From assembly GCA_028714875.1 (NCBI GenBank), contig JAQTLN010000026.1, positions 1 to 55,254 of the forward strand: a stretch of 55,254 nt of DNA, read 5' to 3'. The position numbers were made by a program, and so were the translations under genes. The stretch's first letter is position 1, and every line of letters begins with the position of its first letter. A model generated the notes under the pieces. That model ran no database searches. It worked only from the letters and a program-made list of their open reading frames with translations, and was not told the DNA's origin. The DNA is from Gallionellaceae bacterium (lineage in GTDB: Bacteria; Pseudomonadota; Gammaproteobacteria; Burkholderiales; Thiobacillaceae). Positions 24,581-32,519 of the stretch are shown one piece after another.

Positions 24581-26145
24581 AACAAGCGAGCGCCGCCATT
24601 CCCCCCTTTGGAAAAGGGGGGCCAGGGAGGATTTCTGAGACGGCGGCCCAGGCAAATGTCGCTAAATCCCCCTCATTCCCCCTTTGGGAAAGGGGGAGGC
24701 CTCCCTCTCGGGCGCTTTCCATCGAATCACCCGCCAACGCGCAAATTGATGCAGCCCCTATCCTCCGTCACCCCACGATTCCACTTCGGGGAATGGGGTG
24801 GCCACCCAGCACCCGCCTGGCCCGCCTCGGCCTGGCCATGCGCCGCCATCGCGGCGCCATCCTCGCCATCCAGTGGGTCGTGGTGCTGTTCTACCTGGCG
24901 CTGGTGGCGGTGCCCGCCTTCCTGCCCTTGCCGCCGGATCAGGCCGGCATGCTCGACAACCTCACCCGGCTTGCGCAATTTCTGTTCTGGGGCGTGTGGT
25001 GGCCCTTCGTCATCCTCTCGGTGATGGTCATGGGCCGGGCCTGGTGCGGTGTGTTCTGCCCGGAAGGGTCGTTGACCGAATGGGCTTCCGGGTTCGGCCT
25101 GGGGCGGCCGGTGCCGCGCTGGATGAAATGGGCCGGCTGGCCGTTCGTCGCCTTCGTGCTGACCACCGTGTTCGGCCAGATGACCAGTGTTTACGAATAC
25201 CCCAAGCCTGCGTTGCTGATCCTGGGCGGCTCCACCGTCGCGGCGATCGCGGTCGGCTTGATCTATGGCCGCCGCAGCCGTGTCTGGTGCCGCCATCTGT
25301 GCCCGGTCTCCGGTGTGTTCGGCCTGCTCGCGCGCGTCGCGCCGCTGCACTTCCGGGTCGATCGCGCCGCCTGGGACGCCGCGCCGGCGCCGGCCAGCCC
25401 GGTGCATTGCGCGCCGCTGATCGACATCCGCCGCATGGAAAGCGCCTCACCCTGCCACGCCTGCGGCCAGTGCGCCGGCCAGCGCGGCGCGGTGGAACTG
25501 GCCTGGCGCTCGCCCGAGGCCGAAGTGCTGCGCTCCACGAAAGTGGGCGATGCCGGGGAAAAGTGGCTCGCTTATCTGCTCATCTTCGGCATGCTGGGTG
25601 TCGCCCTCGGCGCCTTCCAGTGGTCATCCTCGCCCTGGTTCGTGGTCATGAAACAGGCCGCCGCCGAGTGGCTGGTGAACCGGGAAGTCTGGTGGGCGCT
25701 GGATACCCCGGGCCTGTGGTGGCTGTTTACCTACTACCCCGAGGTGAACGACGCCTTCACCTGGCTGGATGGCGGCGTGTTGCTGGCCTACATCGGCGGC
25801 GAAGCCTTGTTGCTGGGCGGCTGGATCTGGCTCTGCCTGAAGTTGGCCGACCGGGTGAGCGGCATCGCCTGGACGCGGCTGGCCATGGCCTTGATCCCCC
25901 TGGCCGGCGCCAGCGTGTTCGTCGGCTTGTCCCTGCTTACCAGCAGCCAGCTTTCGGGCGAGGGCATCACTTTGCCCTGGGCCAACAGTCTTCGGCTCAC
26001 CCTGCTGGCCCTGGCCGCGCTCTGGGGGGTGTCGCTGGCCTGGCGGCTGGCATCGGGCCGGTCACGCATCGCCGCGCCCCTCGGCATCGCGTTTGCCGCC
26101 ATGCCGCCGCTGCTGGCCTGGTATCAACAATTTTTCGTCTGGTAG
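24577..26145 (+). CDS. ftrD: Membrane 4Fe-4S protein FtrD (NapH-like) carrying an in-frame repeat
   Basis: A 522-residue polytopic membrane protein with polyferredoxin features: W-C-G-V-F-C-P and W-C-R-H-L-C-P in the NapH-like core, then C-H-A-C-G-Q-C in a soluble loop, and four to five further C-terminal helices. FtrD is thought to pass electrons for iron handling by FtrABC. ATG 24577 overlaps the ftrC stop (ATGA). Residues about 8-42 are the translation of repeat A copy 4, inserted opposite to the copy in ttcA yet again without a stop. Internal ATGs at 24799 and 24838 could give a repeat-free protein if the coupled start is not used. Confidence 0.88.
   Translation: MKQASAAIPPFGKGGPGRISETAAQANVAKSPSFPLWERGRPPSRALSIESPANAQIDAAPILRHPTIPLRGMGWPPSTRLARLGLAMRRHRGAILAIQWVVVLFYLALVAVPAFLPLPPDQAGMLDNLTRLAQFLFWGVWWPFVILSVMVMGRAWCGVFCPEGSLTEWASGFGLGRPVPRWMKWAGWPFVAFVLTTVFGQMTSVYEYPKPALLILGGSTVAAIAVGLIYGRRSRVWCRHLCPVSGVFGLLARVAPLHFRVDRAAWDAAPAPASPVHCAPLIDIRRMESASPCHACGQCAGQRGAVELAWRSPEAEVLRSTKVGDAGEKWLAYLLIFGMLGVALGAFQWSSSPWFVVMKQAAAEWLVNREVWWALDTPGLWWLFTYYPEVNDAFTWLDGGVLLAYIGGEALLLGGWIWLCLKLADRVSGIAWTRLAMALIPLAGASVFVGLSLLTSSQLSGEGITLPWANSLRLTLLALAALWGVSLAWRLASGRSRIAAPLGIAFAAMPPLLAWYQQFFVW
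24599..24700 (-). repeat. Family A MITE-like repeat, copy 4, inside ftrD
   Basis: Reverse-complement orientation relative to copy 1. Terminal hairpins CCCCCCTTTGGAAAAGGGGGG and CCCCCTTTGGGAAAGGGGG flank a middle that matches copy 1 closely. By eye, similarity to copy 1 continues to about 24740. Confidence 0.85.
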
Positions 26146-26209
26146 ATTGGCCGATTCAAACTATGAACCCAAATTGTCCATTAGCCGGGGCGATGCCGGA
26201 GGCCCACCT

Positions 26210-26278
26210 GTAGCGCAGGCGTCCCGCCTGCTTCGTCCTTCTGATCATGCCCACGAAGCGGCGGGACGCCTGCGCTAC
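26210..26278. repeat. Family C palindromic repeat, copy 2
   Basis: GTAGCGCAGGCGTCCCGCC with the inverse arm GGCGGGACGCCTGCGCTAC. Compensating changes relative to copy 1 (3068-3137) keep the arms paired. It is followed by the same AGGCCTAC tail as copy 1. Confidence 0.85.
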
Positions 26279-26319
26279 AGGCCTACTTCGGCGAATGGAT
26301 AATCTCGGATGAACACACG

Positions 26320-26880
26320 ATGCCTCCCTCCCTTCGCCTGCTCGGCGTTCTCCTGTTCCTCGGCCTGATCCTGGCGGTCTTCGAGATCACCGGGCTGCGC
26401 GGCCACTTCAGTCTGGAGTTTTTGCGGCAAACGATCCTGGAGCACCGGGTCGGCGGGCTGCTCGTGTTCATCCTGGTGTTCGCGCTGGGCAATCTGATCC
26501 AGATTCCCGGCTGGGTGTTTCTGGCCGCCGCGGTGCTCGCGTTGGGACGCGCCTGGGGTGGGCTCGCCACTTATGTCGCCGCGTGTGTTTCCTGTGTCAG
26601 CAGTTTCCTGATCGTGCGCGTCGTCGGTGGCGACGCCCTGCGGCAACTGGATAACCGCTTCGTCGCGCGAATACTGGCGCGGCTGGACAGCCATCCGGTC
26701 GGAAGCATCTTCGTGGCGCGCGTGCTGTTTCAGACCTTGCCGGCCCTCAATTACGCCCTGGCCATGTCGGGCATCCGCTTTCGCGCCTACCTGCTCGGCA
26801 CTTTATTGGGGCTGCCCCTGCCTATAGCCCTGTATTGCCTGTTCTTCGACTATCTGGCGCGAGCGTTCCACCTGGCATAG
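26320..26880 (+). CDS. TVP38/TMEM64 (VTT domain, DedA-like) membrane protein
   Basis: A 186-residue membrane protein with the VTT domain: an N-terminal helix, then the re-entrant G-N-L-I-Q-I-P-G-W-V-F-L-A segment, a small-residue helix Y-V-A-A-C-V-S-C-V-S-S-F and F-Q-T-L-P-A-L-N-Y-A-L-A-M-S-G-I. Family members are linked to lipid scrambling or transport across the membrane; the substrate here is unknown. The ATG start has only weak ribosome-site sequence before it. It stands between repeat C and the convergent SH3 gene, 21 bp away. Confidence 0.85.
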   Translation: MPPSLRLLGVLLFLGLILAVFEITGLRGHFSLEFLRQTILEHRVGGLLVFILVFALGNLIQIPGWVFLAAAVLALGRAWGGLATYVAACVSCVSSFLIVRVVGGDALRQLDNRFVARILARLDSHPVGSIFVARVLFQTLPALNYALAMSGIRFRAYLLGTLLGLPLPIALYCLFFDYLARAFHLA

Positions 26881-26901
26881 GAGGCCGGGTAGTCGCTCCG
26901 G

Positions 26902-27351
26902 CTATTGCATCCAGAGCAGCGATTTCGCCACCCAGCCGTCGTTGAATACTTCGTCCCGCACTTTCACCCAATCGCCTTTCGATTCGATGATCTTGAACGA
27001 ATAGTATTTACTCACGGGGCTCAAGGGCGATTTCGCAAAGTTGGTTCCCGGCCCTTTGCGCACGTTGACCTTGTCCGCCTTCACCACGGCGCATTGCATG
27101 CCCTCGGTGACCAGCCTGCTGTAAATCCAATGGGTATCGCCGTCCACATCCTCCACTTGATACCACTTGCCCTGCTGCCCGATCTTCTTGAACGGCATGT
27201 ACTGGAATACTTCCCAGCTTTTCTCGTGCTGGACGCCGGGGCCCTGGCGCAGGTTCGCCTCGGGGACCTTGACGCATAAGGCGGACGCCGTGCCCGGTAG
27301 CAACAGCGCGGCACACAGTAATGTGATTGAGGTGACGGTTTTCTTCGTCAT
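26902..27351 (-). CDS. Secreted protein with two bacterial SH3 domains
   Basis: A 149-residue protein with a signal peptide (about 1-24, cut after A-S-A) and two SH3_3-type domains. The first is marked by A-N-L-R-Q-G-P-G, the second by V-N-V-R-K-G-P-G; both end in a W-I-Y-S or W-V-A-K-S strand. Such domains bind peptidoglycan or other ligands in the periplasm. Length and domain pair match small periplasmic SH3 proteins of beta-proteobacteria. No enzyme domain is present. Function unknown. Confidence 0.85.
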   Translation of the reverse strand: MTKKTVTSITLLCAALLLPGTASALCVKVPEANLRQGPGVQHEKSWEVFQYMPFKKIGQQGKWYQVEDVDGDTHWIYSRLVTEGMQCAVVKADKVNVRKGPGTNFAKSPLSPVSKYYSFKIIESKGDWVKVRDEVFNDGWVAKSLLWMQ

Positions 27352-27667
27352 GCAGGGTCTCCTGGGAGGGTTGAAAGCGACGCTGGACGCGGATCATGGG
27401 AGGCTTGCGAGCCCCACATCCGCACAGTCCACGCAGGTTAAAAAGTAGGTTGGCTTGCGCCGAAGGCCAGACCGTAACATGCAAGCAAGTATCTTGTGAC
27501 CCCAACGTCAATGACTTGAACGGGATGGGAGCCGTTCCTTCAAGGGAGAGGGTGGGCCGTTTTTCGTCTGTAGGCTTTACGACCCAAACCCGTGCGCGTG
27601 GCCGACATCAGTCCTTCCGCGTCGATCGTGATTTCATTAAAAACAAATAGATAGAAGTTAACTCCGA
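27352..27667. other. Gene-free interval upstream of the sigma54-type promoter
   Basis: About 316 bp with no convincing gene. The right part (27620-27660) is AT-rich. I looked for the NifA-type TGT-N10-ACA element; the closest is TGT-N10-ACC around 27570, which is not a match. Confidence 0.5.
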
Positions 27668-27684
27668 CTGGTGCGGATATTGCT
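27668..27684 (+). promoter_or_regulatory. Candidate sigma54 (-24/-12) promoter
   Basis: CTGGTGCGGATATTGCT fits the sigma54 consensus at 11 of 13 fixed positions, with the invariant GG (27670-27671) and GC (27682-27683) ten bases apart. It faces the rhodanese-ankyrin gene. A cognate enhancer-binding site was not found. Confidence 0.5.
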
Positions 27685-27720
27685 TTGTGAGTAAATAACC
27701 CGTTCCCTCACTGGCAAACC

Positions 27721-27996
27721 TTGAACGCCGAGCTGGAAATCCAGCTAGTCAAACATCGCATCGCCGAGGTCTATGCCCGGCGCCAGCTTTTGAAGCGGGA
27801 ACTGGAAACCGGCGCCGTCGCGCCGCGTGCCGGGTTCACGCAACTGGAAGAAACCGACCGCGCGCTTCCCTGCCCATGGGCTGAACCAACGTTCAAGAGG
27901 AATAGGCAACATGAGTTATCGCGACATCGACTGCGACGAAATCCAGGCGCTGAGCGGCGAAGCCGAGCTGCTCATCTTCGATACCCGCGACCCTGA
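27721..27996 (+). CDS. Possible small leader protein upstream of the rhodanese-ankyrin gene
   Basis: A 91-codon frame with a TTG start, about 25 bp past the predicted sigma54 transcription start. The first ~48 residues look protein-like, a charged helical region beginning N-A-E-L-E-I-Q-L-V-K-H-R-I-A-E-V-Y-A with R-R-Q-L-L-K-R-E-L. The remainder overlaps the next gene in another frame and looks random. It could be a true small gene, a frameshifted remnant, or part of the leader. No family recognised. Confidence 0.35.
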   Translation: MNAELEIQLVKHRIAEVYARRQLLKRELETGAVAPRAGFTQLEETDRALPCPWAEPTFKRNRQHELSRHRLRRNPGAERRSRAAHLRYPRP

Positions 27997-28696
27997 CAGT
28001 TATGCGCGCGGCCACCTGGAAAATGCCCAACCGGTCTCGGAAGCGGCCCTCAAACAGCTCATCAAGAGCCGCCAGCGGGAACGTCCGATACTGGTCTACT
28101 GCTATCGCGGCAACAGCAGCCGGGAGATCTGCCAGCTCATCGCCGGCTTCGGCTTCACCCGGGTCCACAACCTGAACGGCGGCTGGCAGGCGTGGGAGAA
28201 GTTCAACCAGGTGGCGCCGCCGGCCACCGCGCCGACCCCGGCGCTGGCCGCCTGGATGCGACAGTGGGGTTTCCCCGCCGACAACATCCACGCGCGCGCG
28301 GAAAACGGCATGTCACCCCTCATGCTGGCCGCGCTGAAAGGCAAACGCCCCCTGGTGGAGGAACTGCTCGGCCTGGGCGCCGACCCCAACCACGTCAACA
28401 ATGACGACCACCACGCACTCTGGTTCGCCTGCGTCCACGGTGATCCCGATCTGGTGTCGCTGCTCATCACCCATGGCGCCAACGTCGACAACCAGAACGT
28501 CAACGGCGCCACCTGCGCCATCTACACGGCCTCCACCGGCAAGCTGGATGTGCTGCGATGTCTGGTGCAAGCCGGCGCCGACCTCGCCAAAGAAACCAGT
28601 GGCGGTTATACGGCGCTGGAAAGCGCCTCGACCTTGCCGGTTTTAAAATTTCTCCGTGGATTGGCCGTGGAGCGAAACGCGCTGTCGGCGGCCTGA
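27911..28696 (+). CDS. Rhodanese-ankyrin repeat fusion protein
   Basis: A 261-residue cytoplasmic protein. Residues about 1-100 are a rhodanese domain with I-F-D-T-R-D near 22 and the active loop C-Y-R-G-N-S-S (C64). After a Pro/Ala linker, about 135-250 form three to four ankyrin repeats (M-S-P-L-M-L-A-A-L-K-G-K, H-H-A-L-W-F-A-C-V-H-G-D, T-C-A-I-Y-T-A-S-T-G-K). Rhodanese-ankyrin proteins occur beside nitrogen-fixation genes in some diazotrophs; that and the sigma54-type promoter hint at nitrogen control, but no nif gene is in the window. ATG 27911 has a GAGG ribosome site; an earlier in-frame ATG at 27827 does not. Confidence 0.85.
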   Translation: MSYRDIDCDEIQALSGEAELLIFDTRDPDSYARGHLENAQPVSEAALKQLIKSRQRERPILVYCYRGNSSREICQLIAGFGFTRVHNLNGGWQAWEKFNQVAPPATAPTPALAAWMRQWGFPADNIHARAENGMSPLMLAALKGKRPLVEELLGLGADPNHVNNDDHHALWFACVHGDPDLVSLLITHGANVDNQNVNGATCAIYTASTGKLDVLRCLVQAGADLAKETSGGYTALESASTLPVLKFLRGLAVERNALSAA

Positions 28697-28803
28697 ACCT
28701 GGAAACGACGAAAAGAGGGGTAAAGATTGGCGGCAGTTTTCCGCTATCCTCGCCACACCCACAGTAGTCTTATCCCAATCATTTTTCCGTAGGAGAAAAC
28801 ATC

Positions 28804-29274
28804 GTGCCCGAAGATAAAGTAGCAGCCCCCAAGCGAGCCACCAAGAAAGCCGCAGCCGTCGCGGAAACAGCCAAGCCCAAGAAAGCAGCCGCAGCTCCCG
28901 CCAAGGCACCCGCCGCCGGCAAAGCGGCCAAGCCAGCCGCCGTGGCCGCCGTAGCGGAGGCAAACAAGCCCAAGAAGGCCGCGCCCAAGGCAGCCAGCGC
29001 CACTCCCGCGAAAACCGCCGCCAAGGCGGTCAGCAAGGCGCCCGCCGCCGCCAAAGCCGCAACCGCCAAGCCCGCCGGCGCGGCCAAGAAAAAAGCACCC
29101 GCCGCCGCCAAACTCGTCGACAAGCCCTCCGCGCCCTCGGCGGAGGAACGTCAGCGCTGGATCGCCACCGCGGCCTACCATCGCGCCGAGAAACGCGGAT
29201 TTGCCACCGGCTATGAGGTGCAGGACTGGTTTGACGCGGAAGCGGAAATCGACGCCCTGGTCGGCAAAGCCTGA
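28804..29274 (+). CDS. Lys/Ala/Pro-rich histone-like protein with C-terminal DUF2934
   Basis: A 156-residue protein. The first ~105 residues are low-complexity Ala-Lys-Pro repeats of the A-K-K-A-A/A-P-A-K type, as in eukaryote-H1-like bacterial proteins (AlgP, HctB, BpH1). The last ~45 residues form a DUF2934 domain: R-W-I-A-T-A-A-Y-H-R-A-E-K-R-G, then Y-E-V-Q-D-W-F-D-A-E-A-E-I. The basic tail probably binds DNA or other polyanions non-specifically; DUF2934 has no assigned role. The GTG start is preceded by AGGAG at normal spacing. Repeat A copy 5 begins four bases after the stop. Confidence 0.82.
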   Translation: MPEDKVAAPKRATKKAAAVAETAKPKKAAAAPAKAPAAGKAAKPAAVAAVAEANKPKKAAPKAASATPAKTAAKAVSKAPAAAKAATAKPAGAAKKKAPAAAKLVDKPSAPSAEERQRWIATAAYHRAEKRGFATGYEVQDWFDAEAEIDALVGKA

Positions 29275-29277
29275 CCT

Positions 29278-29399
29278 GCCCCTTCTTCAAAGGGGGAATG
29301 AGGTACCGAAGGGTAGGGGCTTCATCAGGGATCTAGCGAGGTTTGCCTGGGCCGCCGTCCCAGAAATCCCCCTAGCCCCCCTTTGGAAAAGGGGGGAAC
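29278..29399 (+). repeat. Family A MITE-like repeat, copy 5 (diverged, longer)
   Basis: Same orientation as copy 1, with a CCCCTTCTTCAAAGGGGG left hairpin, about 20 extra bases in the middle and a CCCCCCTTTGGAAAAGGGGGG right hairpin. It is the most degenerate of the five copies. Confidence 0.8.
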
Positions 29400-29564
29400 A
29401 CGGCTCTCCTCAGCCGCGCGCGTTTCAACAATTGCCGCATACAGAGCCTTTGATAAAGGGGGGCATCAACCCCGGCTAGCGCGAACAGATCCAAAGGAAA
29501 TCGGCGCCGACCTTGTTGGCCTGGTGATTTTCAGCCGGCCCGCGCGCGGGTACGGGAAGCGGAC

Positions 29565-32516
29565 TTACATCCCGCTCAAGCTGAAGTATTCCAGCAGGCT
29601 CAATCCGGAAATGCCGGAGAGGAAGCCCAGCACCGTGCGGGCGAGCGGCTGTTGGCTCAGGTTGGCGAAGACGCCGACGTTGATGGTGCGGATCTGGTTC
29701 ACCATTTCGTCGACCTGGCTGACCAGTCCGCCTTCACTTTCTCCCAGCAGTTGCATGCGGTAGCGCGCGAGCCGGCGCAGGGCTTCCGAGCGCACGTTTT
29801 CCGCGACACGGCGCAGGCGCCAGGCCGATCCCAGCAGCACGGCGAGGGTGAAGCCCACCAGCAGATAGAGTGAAAGCGGCACCACCCAGTGGTCGAACAA
29901 GCTGCTTTGCGCGAAGAACAGCAGGAACAGGATCAGGAAGGGGTAATAAACCAGGCGCTGCACCGGTTCGGTGGCGCGCGCCAGGAGTTGCACGTCCATC
30001 CAGTCGTCGTACAGGCATTCCAGGCAGGCGTCCGGCATGCCGAAGCGGTCCAGGCTGTGCGCCGGCCAGCGGGTTTCGCCGGTGAGCGCGCGCGCCATGG
30101 TGATGGCGTGGCGGGTCACGCGCAGGACATAAACCAGCAGCCACAGGAAGGCCGAGATCGACAGGACCGCGAAGCCGTAATCCAGCGCGCGCATGGTGAA
30201 GCTGCGCACCGGCGCGCGGGGAAAACCGTAAGCCATGAATATCGCCACGCCTAGTGCCCAGAACATGAGGATGACGAGCAGGTAGGGGCGAGCGCTGTGC
30301 AAGAAAGGCGGCGGCTTGAGCGAGCCCAGGGCACGCCGCAGCAGGGTGCGGCTGTCGTGCCGATGGGTCGGGCTGAGCCGGGGTTCATGCCCCAATGCGC
30401 GCAGGTAGTCACGCCACACGGTCAGGGTGGAAATGCGTGAGTCGGTACTCAGGGCGCCGTGCCGAACACCCTTGAAGTAGCGGCTCATGCAGCGCCGCGC
30501 GCTCGCCGCCATCGAGCCTTGCGCGCGCGCCAGCAGGCACAGGGCGAGCACGCCGGCGCCCAGGCGGATGAATTCGGTGGGCCAGGCGCTGCCGCCTTCC
30601 ACCCAGTCGAACGGTTCGCCGGCCGGCATTGGCAGGCAGGCCACGAAAGCGGCCGTGAGCAGTGCCAGGGCGGCGCCGGCGTAGATCCAGCGACGACGGC
30701 GACGCGGCTGGCGCAGGGCGCGACGCCAGTCGGGATAAAGCAGCGCCAGCAACAGCGCGCCGCTGACCAGCGTGGTCAGCACCCAACCGAGCCGCCACAG
30801 CGGCAGCTCGCGGGTGGCGGCAGCCTGGGGGTTCGCGCAGTGGCCGGGAAAATCCGCGCACCCGCCCGCCACCGCGTTGAGGGGGATGAAGCGGTTGCGC
30901 CCCACCTCGAACAGCCGCGCCTGGCGCCAGGCCGCGTGATCGCTCATGCCGCCCGCCATTTCCGCCAGCACCGCGCGTGTGGTTGCGTAGGCCGCCGTCT
31001 GGTAGCTGTCGCGGAACGGCGGCGCGTCGCCCTGCGCCGGCGCGGCCAGGCTGAGGCCATAGCCGGAGGCGACCAGCAGGTTGCGGGTGTAGCGATTGTC
31101 GGACGGGTGCAGCATGGCCGCGTCCAGGTCGGTGGTGAAGAAGATGGCATCCGGAATGGCGCCGCGCATCGCCTCCAGGGCGAGCAGCTTGTCGTGGTAG
31201 TCGTCACCGAGGATGCCGATGGCGCGTATTCCCGGTTTGCCCGCGCGTTGCAGTTCGCTTTGCCGGCGCAGCAGGTCTTGCGCCAGGCGACGCAGGTAGT
31301 CGATCTGGGCATCGCCTTCCGGGCGCTCGATGGCGGTTTTTTCGTCCTTTCCGGATTTGTCCTCCTTGCCGGCGGCGCCGCCCGCCGCCTTGCCATCGAC
31401 GCCACGCAGATAGCCGGCTTTCGCCACCTCGACCCGGTATGGCCGCAGAGCGTCTTCCAGCGCCGCCGAGAGGCCGCGCGCATAGGCGGTGTCGCGCTGC
31501 CCGACCAGGGCCACGGTGATCCCCTCGCCCCCCAGGACCGGCCAGTTCCTGCCCGGCAACTCCTTCCCGCGCCAGGCCGGCCAGCGTCCGTCGACGCCGC
31601 GCGCCGCCAGTTCGCCCGCCAGGGCCCGCGCCAATTGCGCGTCGTCGGCGATCTGGCTGGTGAAACCGCCGAAGCGGCCGGCGAAGGCGGTATCGAGATC
31701 GGTTGCGCCGGTTTGCAACGTGCCCGGCGCCAGGGTGGCGAAGGGGGAGTGCCAATGCAGGCGCCGGGCGAAATCAGCTTCCCCTCTCCCTCCGGGAGAG
31801 GGGCCAGGGGTGAGGGAACCACGCTCGCGATCCGCGCCGCCAAGCAATCCCTGCAAGGTTCCGCTCGAAGCCGGGCCGATCAGATGCAGATCGCAACTGG
31901 GCGGCAACGTCTCCAGCAATTTCCGCATACGCGCCAGCAGCGGGACCACGCCGCCCTCGCGCGGGCGCTGTCCCAGCGCGGCTTCATCCAGCCAGAGCAG
32001 CAGGATATGGCGCTTGGCGACGCCCTGATTCGAGCTGCTTTCGCGCGTGTGCCACTCGAACGGCAGCAGTCTGGGCATGCCGAGTTCCACATAGCCGATG
32101 TGCTCGGCGTCTTCCGGCGCATAGCCGGCTGTGCCCAGGGCGGAAACCACGGCATAGCGAATGCGGCGGCGGAACTCCTCCGCGCCGACGTAGGGAGAAC
32201 CCGGCAGCAGAATACCCAGCGCGGCGACCGTGCAATCCTCCTTCGCGCCACATTTCTTCCCCGCCTGTTCGCTCAGCCAGCTCAGCGCGTGGCCGTCGCC
32301 GGGGTGCTTGTCCTGGTGTCGCGCGACCGCCGAAAACGGGTCTTGCCAGAGGCGCGCCTCCGCTTGCTGCGCGCCGACACTGTCCACCCCGGCCACGGGC
32401 TGATCCGGCCGTGTGCCGATCAACGGCCAGGGCGTGAAGATGGCGCCCAGCGCCAGCATCAAGGCCAGCAGAAACGGAGACCAGGTGGTGAGGCTGGCGG
32501 GGCGATCGCTGTCCAT
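29565..32516 (-). CDS. Large membrane protein with extracytoplasmic sensor-like domain (lipase/patatin operon)
   Basis: A 983-residue protein, last gene of the amidase-lipase-patatin operon. One N-terminal helix (about 13-32) is followed by a ~560-residue soluble region, then about eight helices between 605 and 920 and a short C-terminal domain. The soluble region includes a periplasmic-binding-like alternation: I-T-V-A-L-V-G-Q-R-D near 335, I-R-A-I-G-I-L-G-D-D-Y near 440, and D-A-I-F-F-T-T-D-L-D-A-A-M-L-H-P. I do not recognise a named family. Residues about 234-247 (L-T-P-G-P-S-P-G-G-R-G) are a translated family B repeat. It starts 3 bp after the patatin stop. A receptor or ligand-sensing role is inference from layout. 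Confidence 0.8.
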   Translation of the reverse strand: MDSDRPASLTTWSPFLLALMLALGAIFTPWPLIGTRPDQPVAGVDSVGAQQAEARLWQDPFSAVARHQDKHPGDGHALSWLSEQAGKKCGAKEDCTVAALGILLPGSPYVGAEEFRRRIRYAVVSALGTAGYAPEDAEHIGYVELGMPRLLPFEWHTRESSSNQGVAKRHILLLWLDEAALGQRPREGGVVPLLARMRKLLETLPPSCDLHLIGPASSGTLQGLLGGADRERGSLTPGPSPGGRGEADFARRLHWHSPFATLAPGTLQTGATDLDTAFAGRFGGFTSQIADDAQLARALAGELAARGVDGRWPAWRGKELPGRNWPVLGGEGITVALVGQRDTAYARGLSAALEDALRPYRVEVAKAGYLRGVDGKAAGGAAGKEDKSGKDEKTAIERPEGDAQIDYLRRLAQDLLRRQSELQRAGKPGIRAIGILGDDYHDKLLALEAMRGAIPDAIFFTTDLDAAMLHPSDNRYTRNLLVASGYGLSLAAPAQGDAPPFRDSYQTAAYATTRAVLAEMAGGMSDHAAWRQARLFEVGRNRFIPLNAVAGGCADFPGHCANPQAAATRELPLWRLGWVLTTLVSGALLLALLYPDWRRALRQPRRRRRWIYAGAALALLTAAFVACLPMPAGEPFDWVEGGSAWPTEFIRLGAGVLALCLLARAQGSMAASARRCMSRYFKGVRHGALSTDSRISTLTVWRDYLRALGHEPRLSPTHRHDSRTLLRRALGSLKPPPFLHSARPYLLVILMFWALGVAIFMAYGFPRAPVRSFTMRALDYGFAVLSISAFLWLLVYVLRVTRHAITMARALTGETRWPAHSLDRFGMPDACLECLYDDWMDVQLLARATEPVQRLVYYPFLILFLLFFAQSSLFDHWVVPLSLYLLVGFTLAVLLGSAWRLRRVAENVRSEALRRLARYRMQLLGESEGGLVSQVDEMVNQIRTINVGVFANLSQQPLARTVLGFLSGISGLSLLEYFSLSGM
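31779..31816 (-). repeat. Family B palindromic repeat, copy 2, inside the 983-residue gene
   Basis: CCCCTCTCCC-TCC-GGGAGAGGGG with the GGGGTGAGGG tail. It lies in the coding sequence without breaking the frame. Confidence 0.85.
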
Positions 32517-32519
32517 GCC

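Noticed and set aside
23863-26145. A 760-codon frame extending FtrD upstream through ftrC
   Set aside because: The upstream part is an out-of-frame reading of ftrC with Arg/Pro/Ala-rich shadow composition. ATG 24577 overlapping the ftrC stop is the sensible start.
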